From Pseudomonadota bacterium (GTDB taxonomy: Bacteria; Pseudomonadota; Alphaproteobacteria; Rhodobacterales; Rhodobacteraceae), in the NCBI GenBank assembly GCA_963205235.1, contig CAUJIP010000071.1, positions 1-58,406 on the forward strand: a DNA stretch of 58,406 bases, read 5' to 3'. This document shows positions 1 to 8,970 of this stretch, one piece after another. Position 1 is the first letter of the stretch, and the number at the start of each line of letters is the position of its first letter. A model generated the notes under the pieces. It saw only the letters and a program-made list of their open reading frames with translations, made no database searches and was not told the DNA's origin. The position numbers and the translations under genes are program-made.

Positions 1-363
1 GCGCTGGAAACCGCCGTCGCCGATGCCGGTTTCGACTCGGTCGAAGGCTATCTGCAGGCCAAGGCGGACGGGACTGCGACCGAAGAGCAGATGAACGCCA
101 TCGACCCGCTGGTCGACGCGGTCGGCGGCACCACCGAGGACGGACTCGCCCTTGCCGAAACCGCCCCGACCGACGCGGAAATCGCCGAAGCCGAGGCTGC
201 GGTTGACGCAGCCGAAGCCGCCGTCGACACGGTCGAGGCATCGATTGGCGCAGCCTTGAACAAGGATGGCGACCTTGCCGGCGTTCTGGGCCAGATGCGG
301 GAACGTCTGGCTGAATATCAGACAGAAATCGCCGCAGCCCTTGTCGCGGCCAAAGGCGAATAG
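1..363 (+). CDS. Hypothetical Ala/Glu-rich protein, 3' end only
   Basis: The open frame runs in from the left edge, so the true start lies outside the window and only the last 120 residues are visible. They are dominated by Ala, Glu, Asp and Val with heptad-like runs such as EAEAAVDAAEAAVDTVEAS around residues 61-80, which predicts long amphipathic helices or a coiled coil. The tail, ending in AALVAAKGE, is strongly helical. No catalytic motif, cysteine or membrane segment is present. It could be a small acidic structural protein or the C-terminus of a larger one. It precedes argG by about 120 bases with no evident terminator. Function not recognised. Confidence 0.6.
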   Translation, partial: ALETAVADAGFDSVEGYLQAKADGTATEEQMNAIDPLVDAVGGTTEDGLALAETAPTDAEIAEAEAAVDAAEAAVDTVEASIGAALNKDGDLAGVLGQMRERLAEYQTEIAAALVAAKGE

Positions 364-484
364 GCCGCCGAACAGCACCGGCAAGGGGTGGGTTGCGCGG
401 CCTGCGCGCCGCCAGTCTCTTGCCGTCCTTGCCCTTCCCGGCGTTTCCCAGTAAGCGCCTGAAAAACCGGGATGGAGCCTATTC

Positions 485-1711
485 ATGCTGAAGCCGAAGA
501 AAGTCGTCCTCGCCTATTCGGGCGGGCTTGATACCTCGATCATCCTCAAATGGCTGCAGACCGAATATGGCTGCGAAGTGGTGACCTTCACCGCTGACCT
601 TGGCCAGGGTGAGGAGTTGGAGCCGGCCCGCAAGAAGGCCCTTCTGATGGGCATCAAGGCCGAGAATATCCACATCGTCGACGTGCGCGAGGAATTCGTG
701 CGCGACTTCGTTTTCCCGATGTTCCGCGCGAATGCGCTGTATGAGGGGCTGTATCTGCTGGGTACCTCCATCGCCCGCCCGCTGATTTCGCAGCATCTGG
801 TGCGGATCGCGCATGAGACCGGGGCCGATGCGGTGGCGCATGGGGCGACGGGCAAGGGCAACGATCAGGTGCGGTTCGAGCTGTCGGCGGCGGCCCTGGA
901 CCCGGCGATCAAGGTCATCGCGCCGTGGCGGCTGTGGGACCTGACCAGCCGCACCAAGCTGCTGGAATTTGCCGAAGCGAACCAGATCCCGATTGCCAAG
1001 GACAAGCGGGGGGAGGCTCCGTTTTCCGTGGATGCGAACCTGCTGCACACCTCGTCCGAGGGGAAGGTGCTGGAGAACCCGGCCGAGGAGGCGCCCGAGT
1101 TCGTCTATCAGCGCGTGGTGCCCGTCGAGAAGGCCCCCGATGTGGCCGAACATGTCGAGATCGGGTTCGAGCGCGGCGATGCGGTGTCAATCAATGGCGA
1201 GGCGCTGTCGCCCGCGACGATCCTGGCCCGGCTGAACGAGATCGGCGGCAAGCACGGCGTTGGCCTCTTGGACCTGGTTGAGAACCGCTTCGTCGGCATG
1301 AAGTCGCGCGGGCTGTATGAGACGCCCGGCGGGACGATCCTCTTGGAGGCGCACCGGGGGATCGAGCAGATCACGCTGGATGCGGGTGCTGGCCACCTGA
1401 AAGACAGCATCATGCCCCGCTATGCAGAGCTGATCTACAACGGGTTCTGGTTCTCGCCCGAGCGGGAGGCCTTGCAGGCGCTGATCGACAAGACCCAGGA
1501 ACACGTTACCGGGACGGTGCGGGTCAAGCTTTACAAAGGCTCGGCGCGGACGGTCGCGCGGTGGTCGGATCATTCCCTGTATTCCGAAAAGCACGTCACC
1601 TTTGAAGAGGATGCCGGGGCATATGATCAGAAGGATGCTGAGGGCTTCATCCGACTGAACGCGCTGCGGCTGCGGTTGATCGCCAGCCGGAATGCGCGGG
1701 TCGCGAAGTGA
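485..1711 (+). CDS. argG: Argininosuccinate synthase
   Basis: The enzyme joins citrulline and aspartate using ATP to make argininosuccinate, the penultimate step of arginine biosynthesis in the cytoplasm. At 408 residues it has the usual length for the family. The N-terminal PP-loop [10 protein letters not shown] (residues 10-19) binds ATP, and the family signatures [13 protein letters not shown] and [17 protein letters not shown] are intact. The chosen ATG is preceded by GGATGGAGCC, a reasonable ribosome binding site, and the protein begins [14 protein letters not shown] as expected for alphaproteobacterial ArgG. A strong terminator follows, so the gene appears to be monocistronic. Identification is secure. 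Confidence 0.98.
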   Translation: MLKPKKVVLAYSGGLDTSIILKWLQTEYGCEVVTFTADLGQGEELEPARKKALLMGIKAENIHIVDVREEFVRDFVFPMFRANALYEGLYLLGTSIARPLISQHLVRIAHETGADAVAHGATGKGNDQVRFELSAAALDPAIKVIAPWRLWDLTSRTKLLEFAEANQIPIAKDKRGEAPFSVDANLLHTSSEGKVLENPAEEAPEFVYQRVVPVEKAPDVAEHVEIGFERGDAVSINGEALSPATILARLNEIGGKHGVGLLDLVENRFVGMKSRGLYETPGGTILLEAHRGIEQITLDAGAGHLKDSIMPRYAELIYNGFWFSPEREALQALIDKTQEHVTGTVRVKLYKGSARTVARWSDHSLYSEKHVTFEEDAGAYDQKDAEGFIRLNALRLRLIASRNARVAK

Positions 1712-1759
1712 GTGTCCACGGTGGACAGTTTTTCGCACCAAGTGAAATCAATGGGTTGC

Positions 1760-1787
1760 AAGGGGGCGTTTACGCCCCCTTAACTTT
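1760..1787 (+). terminator. Rho-independent terminator of argG
   Basis: A perfect 9-bp stem AAGGGGGCG/CGCCCCCTT (1760-1768 with 1773-1781) closes a TTTA loop and is followed by AACTTTT. It lies about 50 bases after the argG stop codon. Confidence 0.85.
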
Positions 1788-1875
1788 TCGGGCGGCTGGA
1801 ATGTGCCCCGTGCCACGCCCCGATCTTATCGGGAAGGGGCGCGTTTCTGGGCACGGTGTGACGGGTGGATAGCTG

Positions 1876-1910
1876 CGCCTCTGGCGGGGATATTTGGGCA
1901 AGGATGAAAG
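1876..1910 (+). repeat. GGATATTTG repeat, copy a
   Basis: The sequence reads GCCTCTGGCGGGGATATTTG followed by GGCAAGGATGAAAG. It is almost identical to the copy at 48051-48083 and shares the GGATATTTG core with the elements at 17946, 43008, 51531 and 51709. It sits between the argG terminator and the convergent 3' end of the next gene. No gene is seen in this gap. Confidence 0.8.
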
Positions 1911-1934
1911 GCTATAGGCCGGAAACGCGACCGG

Positions 1935-2867
1935 TCAGGCCTTTGTTCTGGCAATCTCTTCCGCATCAATCAGCGCTTTGGCAAGTGTCAGGGGCACCGA
2001 GAGGTCTTGCATCGCGGCGCGCACATCTTCGAAGAGATCGCTTTCGTTGGGAAACATTCCCCCCACCCGAAAGAGATTGCGGCTGTGGGTCAGCGCGACA
2101 TGAGTTTCTTCGCCGTTCGAGGTGGCAGCGTAAAGCTGGGTGCCGCGGCCAAGCTGATCCTCGATCCGGGTCACGGCCTGAACCACGGCGGCAAGGGCCG
2201 GGGGTTCTTCATGCGTCGACCACGAGGTCCAGACACCATAGCGCGCGCCACCGCCGCCCGTAACGGTGTTCTGCTGGTAAAGCCCGTCGGTCGACAGGTC
2301 GCCGCCAAAGAAGATGCCGGGGCGGGTCTTGTCTTCGCGCGCGACAAAGAAGGCGGGCATCGCTGTCCGGTTCGGAAAGCGCGCGACAAGACCGGCAAAA
2401 AGCGTGCGGGAATTCTTGCCGCCAGTCTCGACCTTGACTTCGGCCATCTGGACCTGATGCGCGCCAAGGCCGCCGCTGACCAGATCCTCGCCGGTCTTGA
2501 TCCCCTTGGGCAAAAGACGCGCGGGCAGGGCGCGCAGAAAGGCCTTGGCGTCCTTTTGGTAGGAAAGGCCGACTGCATTGGCAAGGACCGGCATTACCAG
2601 TGATTCTTGACTGCGAACCGTCCAGTTGCGCGCCACGATCGCAAGGACGACCCCGACGCCAACCGCGATGATCGCGAATTTCCACGTTTCGGCGTCCCTG
2701 TTGTCCGAGGAGAGGATCAAGACGGCAATCGCCAGGCTGGCGCCCAAGGCACCGCCCATCAGCCCAACGCCGGTGCGGGCTTGGCCGCGAAGCTGCGGCA
2801 AGAGGTTGCGGACGGCCAGCGCCACATCGGTCGAGGTATCGGGGCTTGCGGTCTTGGTGTCGGCCAT
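1935..2867 (-). CDS. Membrane protein, DUF3137-like
   Basis: This predicted 310-residue inner-membrane protein has two adjacent hydrophobic segments near residues 30-50 (GVGLMGGALGASLAIAVLIL) and 63-78 (FAIIAVGVGVVLAIVA). A soluble domain of about 220 residues follows that resembles DUF3137 proteins (pattern R..LFAGLVARFPNRT...). I chose the ATG at 2867 because AAAGGGG lies about 10 bases upstream; an in-frame ATG at 2897 would overlap the preceding gene. It is the last gene of the five-gene minus-strand operon that begins with the aminotransferase at 7610. No enzymatic motif is visible. The family assignment is from memory and only moderately sure; the membrane topology is clear. Confidence 0.7.
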   Translation of the reverse strand: MADTKTASPDTSTDVALAVRNLLPQLRGQARTGVGLMGGALGASLAIAVLILSSDNRDAETWKFAIIAVGVGVVLAIVARNWTVRSQESLVMPVLANAVGLSYQKDAKAFLRALPARLLPKGIKTGEDLVSGGLGAHQVQMAEVKVETGGKNSRTLFAGLVARFPNRTAMPAFFVAREDKTRPGIFFGGDLSTDGLYQQNTVTGGGGARYGVWTSWSTHEEPPALAAVVQAVTRIEDQLGRGTQLYAATSNGEETHVALTHSRNLFRVGGMFPNESDLFEDVRAAMQDLSVPLTLAKALIDAEEIARTKA

Positions 2868-2887
2868 GGTGCTTGCGCCCCTTTGAC

Positions 2888-4798
2888 TTAGGGCCAACTG
2901 CGCGGCAGGGCGGCAGGCTGGCCGTTCCAGGTGCCGGAAAGGCTTTGACTTTCGGTGAAGGGGCTGGAGCGGTAGGAAATCTGTCCCGTCGCGACGCCGG
3001 TAACCGCAAGGTCAAGGATCAGCCCACCGCCGGCGTCGTCCATCGCGATGTCATCGCCAGAGCCTGTCAGCGCCAGATCGGGCCAGAAGCGGCAGTCGGC
3101 AAAGGCGTAGCGGGTGCCCGCTTCGGTGGTCGAAAGCGTGACGGTGCCGCCTTGCGGGCAGCCAAAGCTGGTCTCGGATTCGCCATCCCAATTGCCCAGC
3201 GGCAGGGCGTTCAGAAGCTCGGTCTCGATGGCGCGGGCAACCTTGAAGGCGTCGGCCTTGTCGGCGGGATCGGTTAGGGTCAGCGGCAGGTAATCCATGA
3301 TGAAATCCTGGCTGCAGCGCTGTTCGCGGGCGGCGGGCAGGGTGCCGTCATACAAAAGCGCCTCGACGATGCTGTCGGGGCAGGCAAAGCCGCGCCCCCA
3401 GATCACATGCGGGCCGCCTTCCATGAAGACGCCATAGGCGTTGCGGGCGTTGTCGAGGACCGAATAGGCCATCGGCATCGGGGTGATCGGATCGCCGGTG
3501 CCGTTCAGGACAAGGGTCGGCCAGTCGCCCCCGGCATAGGGGTCGGGCCGTTTGTCCTGGCCCTGATAGGGCCAAAGGGCGCAGGCGACCCGTTCCATGT
3601 AGTAGGACCGCAGAAGTCGCGGTGCCTCGGGCGCAAAGGCACGGGCCTCGTCGATGATGCGGGAGGCGCGCTGTTCGGGGGTGCCTTGGCCGCTGTCGTA
3701 ATCGGCGCAGGTGATCGCATAATAGGCGGCGCCAAACCAGCCGGGGTCTTCCATCCCGACGGCAGTTTCGGGATCGATGTAAAGGTTGGAATAGCCAAGC
3801 TGCAGCATCGGTTCCAGATCGCCCCGGCCTGCTGCTGCGAGGACGCGCAGAAACTCACCCCGGCCTTCGGCGGAATAAAGCGCGTAGAAAGCGTTGGTCT
3901 CCAGCAGGGCCGAGGTCAGTGGCCGGTCGGTCCGGCTGCCATCGGCAAGGGTCAGCGGCACCTTGACCGGGGCCTGGGCAAGGCGGTCGGCAAGATCGTC
4001 ATAGACGGCTGCCGCGTCGCCGCCCATGTCGGCCTGACAGGCGGGGATCGTGGCGCAGGCGTCGAAGGTGGCCGAAAGGATCTTTTCGGCGGCAAGGGTA
4101 TAGCTGCGGTAGAAGCCTTCGGCGCTGAGGTTGAGGTCGACCACACCGTCGACGATCACGCCCCGCACGGCTTCGGGGTAGGTCGTGGCATAGGCCTGCA
4201 CGAATTGCGTGCCGTAGCTTTCGCCATAAAGCCAGACCTTCGGCGCGCCGATCATCCGGCGGAAAGCCTCGAAGTCGCCTACCGCATAGTCGGTGTTGAC
4301 GACGGGCAGAAGGTCAGCCGCATCCAGTTCGGCGATGCAGTCGGTGACATAGGCCTGCGCGGTGGCCAGCACGGCATCGGCATCGGCCAGCGTGGCCGGG
4401 GCAAGGTCAAAGGTGGTCTGGGCAACGGGGCAGGAAAGCCCGTGATCCGGGCCGGTGCCGCGCTGGTCGATGAACACGATATCCATGTAATCGGTGAGGC
4501 TGGGGTTGAAGGCGGAAAGATAGCCCTCCGCCGAAGCCAGCCCGGAACCGCCCGGCCCGCCGACGACATAGAACAGGATGCCCCGGCTTTCGACATGCGC
4601 GAAGGACAGGGCAAAGGTGATGTCGATGGTCTTTTCCGGGTCGTTCGCCCTGGGGTCCAGCGGCAGGGACAGCGTCACGCAAGACAGGTCGGAAAGTTCG
4701 CAAGGGACCAGCTCCAGCCCCAGCGAGGCCTCGGCCAGCGTCGCTTCGGCGGCAGCGGGGCTGGCCAGCAGGCCAAGGGCAGGAACGGCGTGGCGCAA
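2888..4798 (-). CDS. Secreted alpha/beta hydrolase, TAP-like peptidase family
   Basis: This is a 636-residue serine hydrolase related to tripeptidyl/prolyl aminopeptidases (alpha/beta hydrolase plus TAP-like C-terminal domain). A signal peptide MRHAVPALGLLASPAAAEA is present. VVGGPGGSG (78-86) forms the oxyanion region, GESYG places the nucleophile at Ser194, LNGTGDP supplies the likely acid and GGPHVIWG the histidine. The last ~115 residues form a beta-rich extension not expected in the family, with one Cys pair candidate (FGCPQGG and FADCRFW). The start is TTG at 4798, preceded by AGGAGTCTTCC, whose first bases overlap the upstream stop codon, so translation is coupled to the sulfotransferase-like gene. 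It likely acts on peptides or esters in the periplasm; the substrate is unknown. Confidence 0.85.
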   Translation of the reverse strand: MRHAVPALGLLASPAAAEATLAEASLGLELVPCELSDLSCVTLSLPLDPRANDPEKTIDITFALSFAHVESRGILFYVVGGPGGSGLASAEGYLSAFNPSLTDYMDIVFIDQRGTGPDHGLSCPVAQTTFDLAPATLADADAVLATAQAYVTDCIAELDAADLLPVVNTDYAVGDFEAFRRMIGAPKVWLYGESYGTQFVQAYATTYPEAVRGVIVDGVVDLNLSAEGFYRSYTLAAEKILSATFDACATIPACQADMGGDAAAVYDDLADRLAQAPVKVPLTLADGSRTDRPLTSALLETNAFYALYSAEGRGEFLRVLAAAGRGDLEPMLQLGYSNLYIDPETAVGMEDPGWFGAAYYAITCADYDSGQGTPEQRASRIIDEARAFAPEAPRLLRSYYMERVACALWPYQGQDKRPDPYAGGDWPTLVLNGTGDPITPMPMAYSVLDNARNAYGVFMEGGPHVIWGRGFACPDSIVEALLYDGTLPAAREQRCSQDFIMDYLPLTLTDPADKADAFKVARAIETELLNALPLGNWDGESETSFGCPQGGTVTLSTTEAGTRYAFADCRFWPDLALTGSGDDIAMDDAGGGLILDLAVTGVATGQISYRSSPFTESQSLSGTWNGQPAALPRSWP

Positions 4799-4807
4799 GG
4801 AAGACTC

Positions 4808-5539
4808 CTAGATGGCGAACCGGGCAAGGCGGTCGAAGGCGGGCAGGGCCTGATCGCAAAGGCGCTGGAATTCGGGCGAAAGCGCGGGGAGCGGCCCTTC
4901 GGGATCGCCGAAACCGGTCGAGCGGTGGACGGCATTGTACCAATGCGGGGCCCAGGCGCCGTCATAGGGTTTCGGGCCCTCGGGCCAGGCAAGCATGTTC
5001 CGGGTAAACGGAATGCCAAGCGCCGCGCACAGCGCCGAAAGCGCGCGTTCGGGGTTGGCGCGGATCGATTCCGCCGCGATGACCGGGGGGGCCTTGCCAG
5101 TCAGGTCGGCGACCTGATCGAAAAGCTCGGCCTGTTGCAGAAAGCCGATGTCGGCCAGCGTGGGCGCCTCGCGTTTCTGGGCATAGCTGGCAATGACGCG
5201 GGCGGGGTGACGGATCAGAAAAGCGTTGGTCAGGCCGGAAAGGAAGCCACGGTCAAAGGCGGGGATCATGTGCAGCGTCATGTGCTTTTGATACCAGAGC
5301 GGCTGGCCTTCCGGGACCGGGCCAAGGCAAAGCTTTGCCACACGGGCGGGGTCGGGTTCGCCAGCCGCGATGACTTCGGCGGCCATCGGATGATCAATGC
5401 CGGTGACGTGCAGATAGGCGGCGTAGAAGGGTTCATCCCACACCGCACAATCGCCACGGGCGGCAAAGGAATACATCATCGCGGTCGACAGGTTCCGGGG
5501 GCCGGACCACATGGCAATGCGGATTGGTGTTGCGGTCAT
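4808..5539 (-). CDS. Sulfotransferase-like (P-loop) protein
   Basis: This 243-residue cytoplasmic protein has the features of a small sulfotransferase-fold NTPase: an N-terminal strand and phosphosulfate-binding loop MWSGPRNLSTAMMYSF (residues 10-25) and a second motif FLIRHPARVIASY matching the 3'-phosphate loop. PAPS-dependent sulfation is the family activity, but bacterial members of this subgroup are uncharacterised. I recall eukaryotic proteins in which this domain is fused to a branched-chain aminotransferase-like domain, matching the local operon. Its ATG overlaps the stop of the upstream dioxygenase gene (ATGA), and its own stop abuts the ribosome binding site of the hydrolase gene. 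Family assignment is good; the substrate is unknown. Confidence 0.8.
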   Translation of the reverse strand: MTATPIRIAMWSGPRNLSTAMMYSFAARGDCAVWDEPFYAAYLHVTGIDHPMAAEVIAAGEPDPARVAKLCLGPVPEGQPLWYQKHMTLHMIPAFDRGFLSGLTNAFLIRHPARVIASYAQKREAPTLADIGFLQQAELFDQVADLTGKAPPVIAAESIRANPERALSALCAALGIPFTRNMLAWPEGPKPYDGAWAPHWYNAVHRSTGFGDPEGPLPALSPEFQRLCDQALPAFDRLARFAI

Positions 5540-6708
5540 GGCAGTCGCTTTGCGGCTTGGGTGTCGAGGGCCTGGATCAGGGCGTCCGGCGTCCAGTGGG
5601 CGGCAAGGGCTTGATGGACAAGGGCGGCCTGTGATTTCGGGGCAAGACCGCCGATGGGCGGGTCGCGGTCAAGGTTGGTGGGGAAGCTGTAGCCTTCGGC
5701 GCTGGCGGCGATGGCATTGGCCGCTGCGGTCTCGGACAGGTTCAGGGTCAGGAGGGCCGGATAAAGCGCCTTGATCATGGCGGTGCGGTCGATGCTTTCC
5801 ATCGCACGGCCATAGGCCGAGGAGACCTGAAACAGGTTCACCATCCGCTTGACGTCGCGGGTGCGGTTGGTTCCGGCGGCGTGGAACAGGGCGGGCGAGA
5901 AGAACAGCATGTCGCCCTTCTTCAGCGGCAGTTGGACGGCATGGGCGTCGAAATAGGCGCGGAACTCGGAGCGCGAGGTCGCCAGATACCCGGCGGGGTA
6001 TTTTTGGCTGTGGGGAAGAAGAAGCGTCGGCCCCGCTTCGATGTTGGCGTCCACATGGGCGATGGCCCCCTGCAAGGTCAGCATGGGCGAAAAGTGGTGG
6101 ACATGGGTCGGATACTGGGCCACCGCCTCGGCGGACTGGAAGCCAAGGTGATAGTCGCGGTGCGGGCTTTGCGCAGCACCCCCGGGGTTCACCACGTTCA
6201 GTTGCGCGGTCATCTGGTAGAAGGGGCCAAGCCAGGCCTTGCTGACCAGCGCAAGGAACGGGTTGGCGTAATAGCGGGCGAAATTCGCTGGGTCCGCCAG
6301 ACAGTGCTTTTCAAGACTGTTCCACAGCCGGTCATTCGCGCCGGGTTTGGCGAAATGGTCGCCCCCGCCCGTGCCTTCGCGGTTCTGCCGGTCGATCAGA
6401 TCGCGGAAGATGGCCGACGCCTGATCCAGCATTGCAAGGTCAGGCTCGGCCCCAGCCAGAACGATGACGCCGGGGCCATTGGCAAAAGCCTCGACCCATT
6501 CGGCGGCCAGAAGGTCGGCGAAGCCGGGGTTGGCAAGCCGGGGGAGCAGCGCGGGGCAATCGTAGATCAGGACGGATTTTTCCACCCGGTCGGCAAGCGG
6601 GTAATCGGTTGCAAGGGTTGGTTCGCGGCACAACGCCTCCAGATCGGCCAGAGTGCAATCTTCAGGCCGCAGGCGATGTCGGTTCAGAAGCTGCGCGGAG
6701 CGATCCAT
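5536..6708 (-). CDS. Phytanoyl-CoA dioxygenase (PhyH) family protein
   Basis: This 390-residue Fe(II)/2-oxoglutarate-type oxygenase has SPHRDYH, giving the HxD iron ligands at His183 and Asp185, and the distal HAAGTNRTRDVKRM, giving the third histidine and the 2-oxoglutarate-binding arginine. The start at 6708 lies two bases after the aminotransferase stop; upstream in-frame codons would lie inside that gene and read as an arginine/proline-rich shadow. The family hydroxylates small molecules or acyl-CoAs. The operon mates suggest the substrate may be an amino acid or its 2-oxo derivative, which is inference. The gene overlaps the following sulfotransferase-like gene by four bases. Confidence 0.85.
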   Translation of the reverse strand: MDRSAQLLNRHRLRPEDCTLADLEALCREPTLATDYPLADRVEKSVLIYDCPALLPRLANPGFADLLAAEWVEAFANGPGVIVLAGAEPDLAMLDQASAIFRDLIDRQNREGTGGGDHFAKPGANDRLWNSLEKHCLADPANFARYYANPFLALVSKAWLGPFYQMTAQLNVVNPGGAAQSPHRDYHLGFQSAEAVAQYPTHVHHFSPMLTLQGAIAHVDANIEAGPTLLLPHSQKYPAGYLATSRSEFRAYFDAHAVQLPLKKGDMLFFSPALFHAAGTNRTRDVKRMVNLFQVSSAYGRAMESIDRTAMIKALYPALLTLNLSETAAANAIAASAEGYSFPTNLDRDPPIGGLAPKSQAALVHQALAAHWTPDALIQALDTQAAKRLP

Positions 6709-6710
6709 CG

Positions 6711-7610
6711 TCACGCCCCCACGAGTTGCTTGTAAAGCCCGCGCAGGCGTTCGGTGACCGGGCCCATCTGGCCGGTGCCGATCTGGCGACCGTCGATCAT
6801 GCCAACAGGGGTCTGCGCGCCGAAAGTGCCGGTCAGGAACGCCTCGTCCGCGCCGTAGGTGTCGACAAGGCTGAAGTTTCTTTCGCGGGCGGTGATCCCG
6901 TTGGCGCGGGCAAGGTCCAGCACTTTTTGGCGGGTGATCCCGTTCATACAGTAGTCGCCGGTCGAGGTCCAAAGCTCGCCCTTCCGCACGATGAAGAAGT
7001 TGCAGGCGTTGGTGGTGTTCACGAAACCATGCACGTCCAACATCAGCGCCTCGTCCGCGCCGGCCTTTTGCGCGGCGATGCAGGCAAGGATGCAGTTCAG
7101 CTTGGAATGCGAGTTCAGCTTGGGGTCCTGCGTCATCGGCAAGCCGCGCAGATGCGGGACGGTAGCAAGGGTGATCGGGCGCGGCAGTTTCTGGCGCGAG
7201 TGTTCCATGATGATCACCATTGTCGGGCCCTGCTGCGACAGGCGCGGATGCTGGAAGGGCCGGGTCTTGACCCCGCGCGTGACCATCAGCCGGGCATGGG
7301 CGTCATTGGTCATGCCATTGGCCGCCTGCGTCTCCATGACGGCGGCGATCACCTCTTCCCGGGTGCGGGCGATGTCCAGATCGATCGCCTTCGCCGCCTC
7401 GAACAAACGGTCGATGTGTTCGTCAAGGAAGGTCCACTTGCCGTTATAAAGCCGGATGCCTTCCCACACGCCATCCCCCAGCATGAAGCCGGAATCGTAG
7501 ACGGAGACCACCGCCTGCGCCTTGGGCTTCAACTGCCCGTCCACCCAGATCAGGATGTTTTCGTTGCGGGCGTCTTCTTCCGCCTGATGGGTCGAAACAT
7601 GGTCGGTCAT
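6711..7610 (-). CDS. Class IV PLP aminotransferase (branched-chain/D-amino acid type)
   Basis: This 299-residue fold-type IV transaminase has FMLGDGVWEGIRLYNGK (42-58) and GADEALMLDVHGFVNTTNACNF, both characteristic of BCAT/DAAT enzymes. The PLP lysine is probably Lys170 in SHSKLN, although Lys164 is an alternative because the motif departs from the usual KSLNYL. It transfers an amino group between an amino acid and a 2-oxo acid. The ATG at 7610 follows AGGAAAGG, a good ribosome binding site, and is the first gene of the operon reading down to 1935. The divergence from IlvE and the linkage to PhyH and sulfotransferase-like genes argue against a simple housekeeping ilvE. Confidence 0.85.
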   Translation of the reverse strand: MTDHVSTHQAEEDARNENILIWVDGQLKPKAQAVVSVYDSGFMLGDGVWEGIRLYNGKWTFLDEHIDRLFEAAKAIDLDIARTREEVIAAVMETQAANGMTNDAHARLMVTRGVKTRPFQHPRLSQQGPTMVIIMEHSRQKLPRPITLATVPHLRGLPMTQDPKLNSHSKLNCILACIAAQKAGADEALMLDVHGFVNTTNACNFFIVRKGELWTSTGDYCMNGITRQKVLDLARANGITARERNFSLVDTYGADEAFLTGTFGAQTPVGMIDGRQIGTGQMGPVTERLRGLYKQLVGA

Positions 7611-7774
7611 TCGCGGGCCTTTCCTTTGCCGGGCCACGCTAAGGCGGCGGGGCGGATTGTCCAAGGGGGAATGACGGTGGCAGGCAGCGGGCGGGGCAGC
7701 GCCGCCATGGATCAGGCCGCTTGACCTGACCGGGCAGACGCGCGAGTCTGACACAAAAGCCGAAAAGGTGGGCA

Positions 7775-8917
7775 GTGCGCAGGCTGGTCTTCATTGTGCT
7801 TCTCGTCGCGGGATGTGCGGCGCGGGGCGACTTCACGCTTGCCCCTGCGGGCACGGGCGTTGGAACGGGTCAGCCCGAAGAAATCTTTGTTGCGACCACT
7901 CGGGCCAAGGGCCCTGATGGCTTTGGCTTTGAACGGTCCGAAGCGGCAAGTTTTCTGCGCTATGAGGTCTCGATCCCCACTGACCGCGAGCTGGGGGAAT
8001 TGAACTGGCCTCCGAAGACCCGCAAGCCGGATGCGGCGCGCGACTTCCTGTTGCTGGATGAAACGCAGTTCGCCTCGTCCGCCGACTTCCGGCAGTCGTT
8101 GCAGGACGAATTGCGCCAGCGCGGGCAGAAGGACGTGGTGGTCTATGTCCATGGCTTCAACAACACCATGGCCGAAGGGGTGTATCGCGTGGCGCAGATG
8201 CACCATGACCTGCAGGTTCCGGGGGTGGCGGTGCATTACGCCTGGCCGTCACGCGGGTCTCCCCTTGGTTATGTGCATGATCGCGAGTCGGTCCTTTTCG
8301 CGCGGTCCGGTTTTGAAGAGCTTTTGAACCAGGTTGCCGCCGCGGGGGCGGATGACATCATCATCGTCGCCCATTCCATGGGGGCGTTCGTCACGATGGA
8401 AACGCTGCGCCAGATGGTGCTGCGCGACGGGACGCATGCGCTGGACCATATCGCGGGCGTGGTGCTGATCGCGCCGGACCTGGATGTCGATGTGTTCCGG
8501 GCAGAGGCGCATGACATTGGCAAGTTGCCGCAACCCTTCGTGGTCTTCGGCAGTTCGCGAGACCGGGTGCTGGGTGTGTCGGCGACCATTGCAGGGGCCA
8601 AGGGGCGGCTTGGCAACATGGATGGAGTCGACCGGATTGCCGATCTGGAGGTCACCTATCTGGACACGGCGGCCTATAACGTGGGGGTCGGGCACCTGAA
8701 CCTGGGCGAGAACCCGGCCTTGTTGAAGCTGTTCGGCGGGGTCATCGGGATTGATCAGGCGTTTCGCGATGACGCGCGGGAAAAGGTCGGCCTGTTGCCG
8801 GGTCTGATCCTGACGGTCCGCAGCGCGACCGAGGTGATCCTGACCCCGTCTTCGGTTCCCGCCAGAGACTGCCGTGACCGGCAGGCCAATCCGGCAGAGT
8901 GCGGCGCGGCGCAATAG
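7775..8917 (+). CDS. Alpha/beta hydrolase lipoprotein (DUF900 family)
   Basis: This 380-residue predicted lipoprotein has a short hydrophobic leader that ends in the lipobox LVAGC (Cys14), so the protein is likely anchored in the membrane facing the periplasm. The hydrolase core has VYVHGFNNT (124-132) for the oxyanion hole and AHSMG with nucleophile Ser201. The arrangement YVHGFNN...HYAWPSRG is typical of DUF900 esterase/lipase-superfamily proteins. The start is GTG at 7775, supported by AAAAGGTGGG immediately upstream and by the signal sequence. It is divergent from the aminotransferase operon across 164 bases. Substrate unknown. Confidence 0.88.
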   Translation: MRRLVFIVLLVAGCAARGDFTLAPAGTGVGTGQPEEIFVATTRAKGPDGFGFERSEAASFLRYEVSIPTDRELGELNWPPKTRKPDAARDFLLLDETQFASSADFRQSLQDELRQRGQKDVVVYVHGFNNTMAEGVYRVAQMHHDLQVPGVAVHYAWPSRGSPLGYVHDRESVLFARSGFEELLNQVAAAGADDIIIVAHSMGAFVTMETLRQMVLRDGTHALDHIAGVVLIAPDLDVDVFRAEAHDIGKLPQPFVVFGSSRDRVLGVSATIAGAKGRLGNMDGVDRIADLEVTYLDTAAYNVGVGHLNLGENPALLKLFGGVIGIDQAFRDDAREKVGLLPGLILTVRSATEVILTPSSVPARDCRDRQANPAECGAAQ

Positions 8918-8970
8918 GTGGCGCCAGGCCGCACCTCACCTTGAAGCGTTGCGCAAACCCAAGCCTGGCA

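Noticed and set aside
3407-5614. Very long plus-strand reading frame opposite the TAP hydrolase and sulfotransferase-like genes
   Set aside because: It is antisense to two well-supported genes, has Gly/Arg/Ala-rich sequence without motifs and arises from third-position GC bias.
6709-6972. N-terminal extension of the PhyH-like protein
   Set aside because: The extension lies inside the aminotransferase gene and reads as Arg/Pro/His-rich sequence; the start two bases after the upstream stop is better supported.
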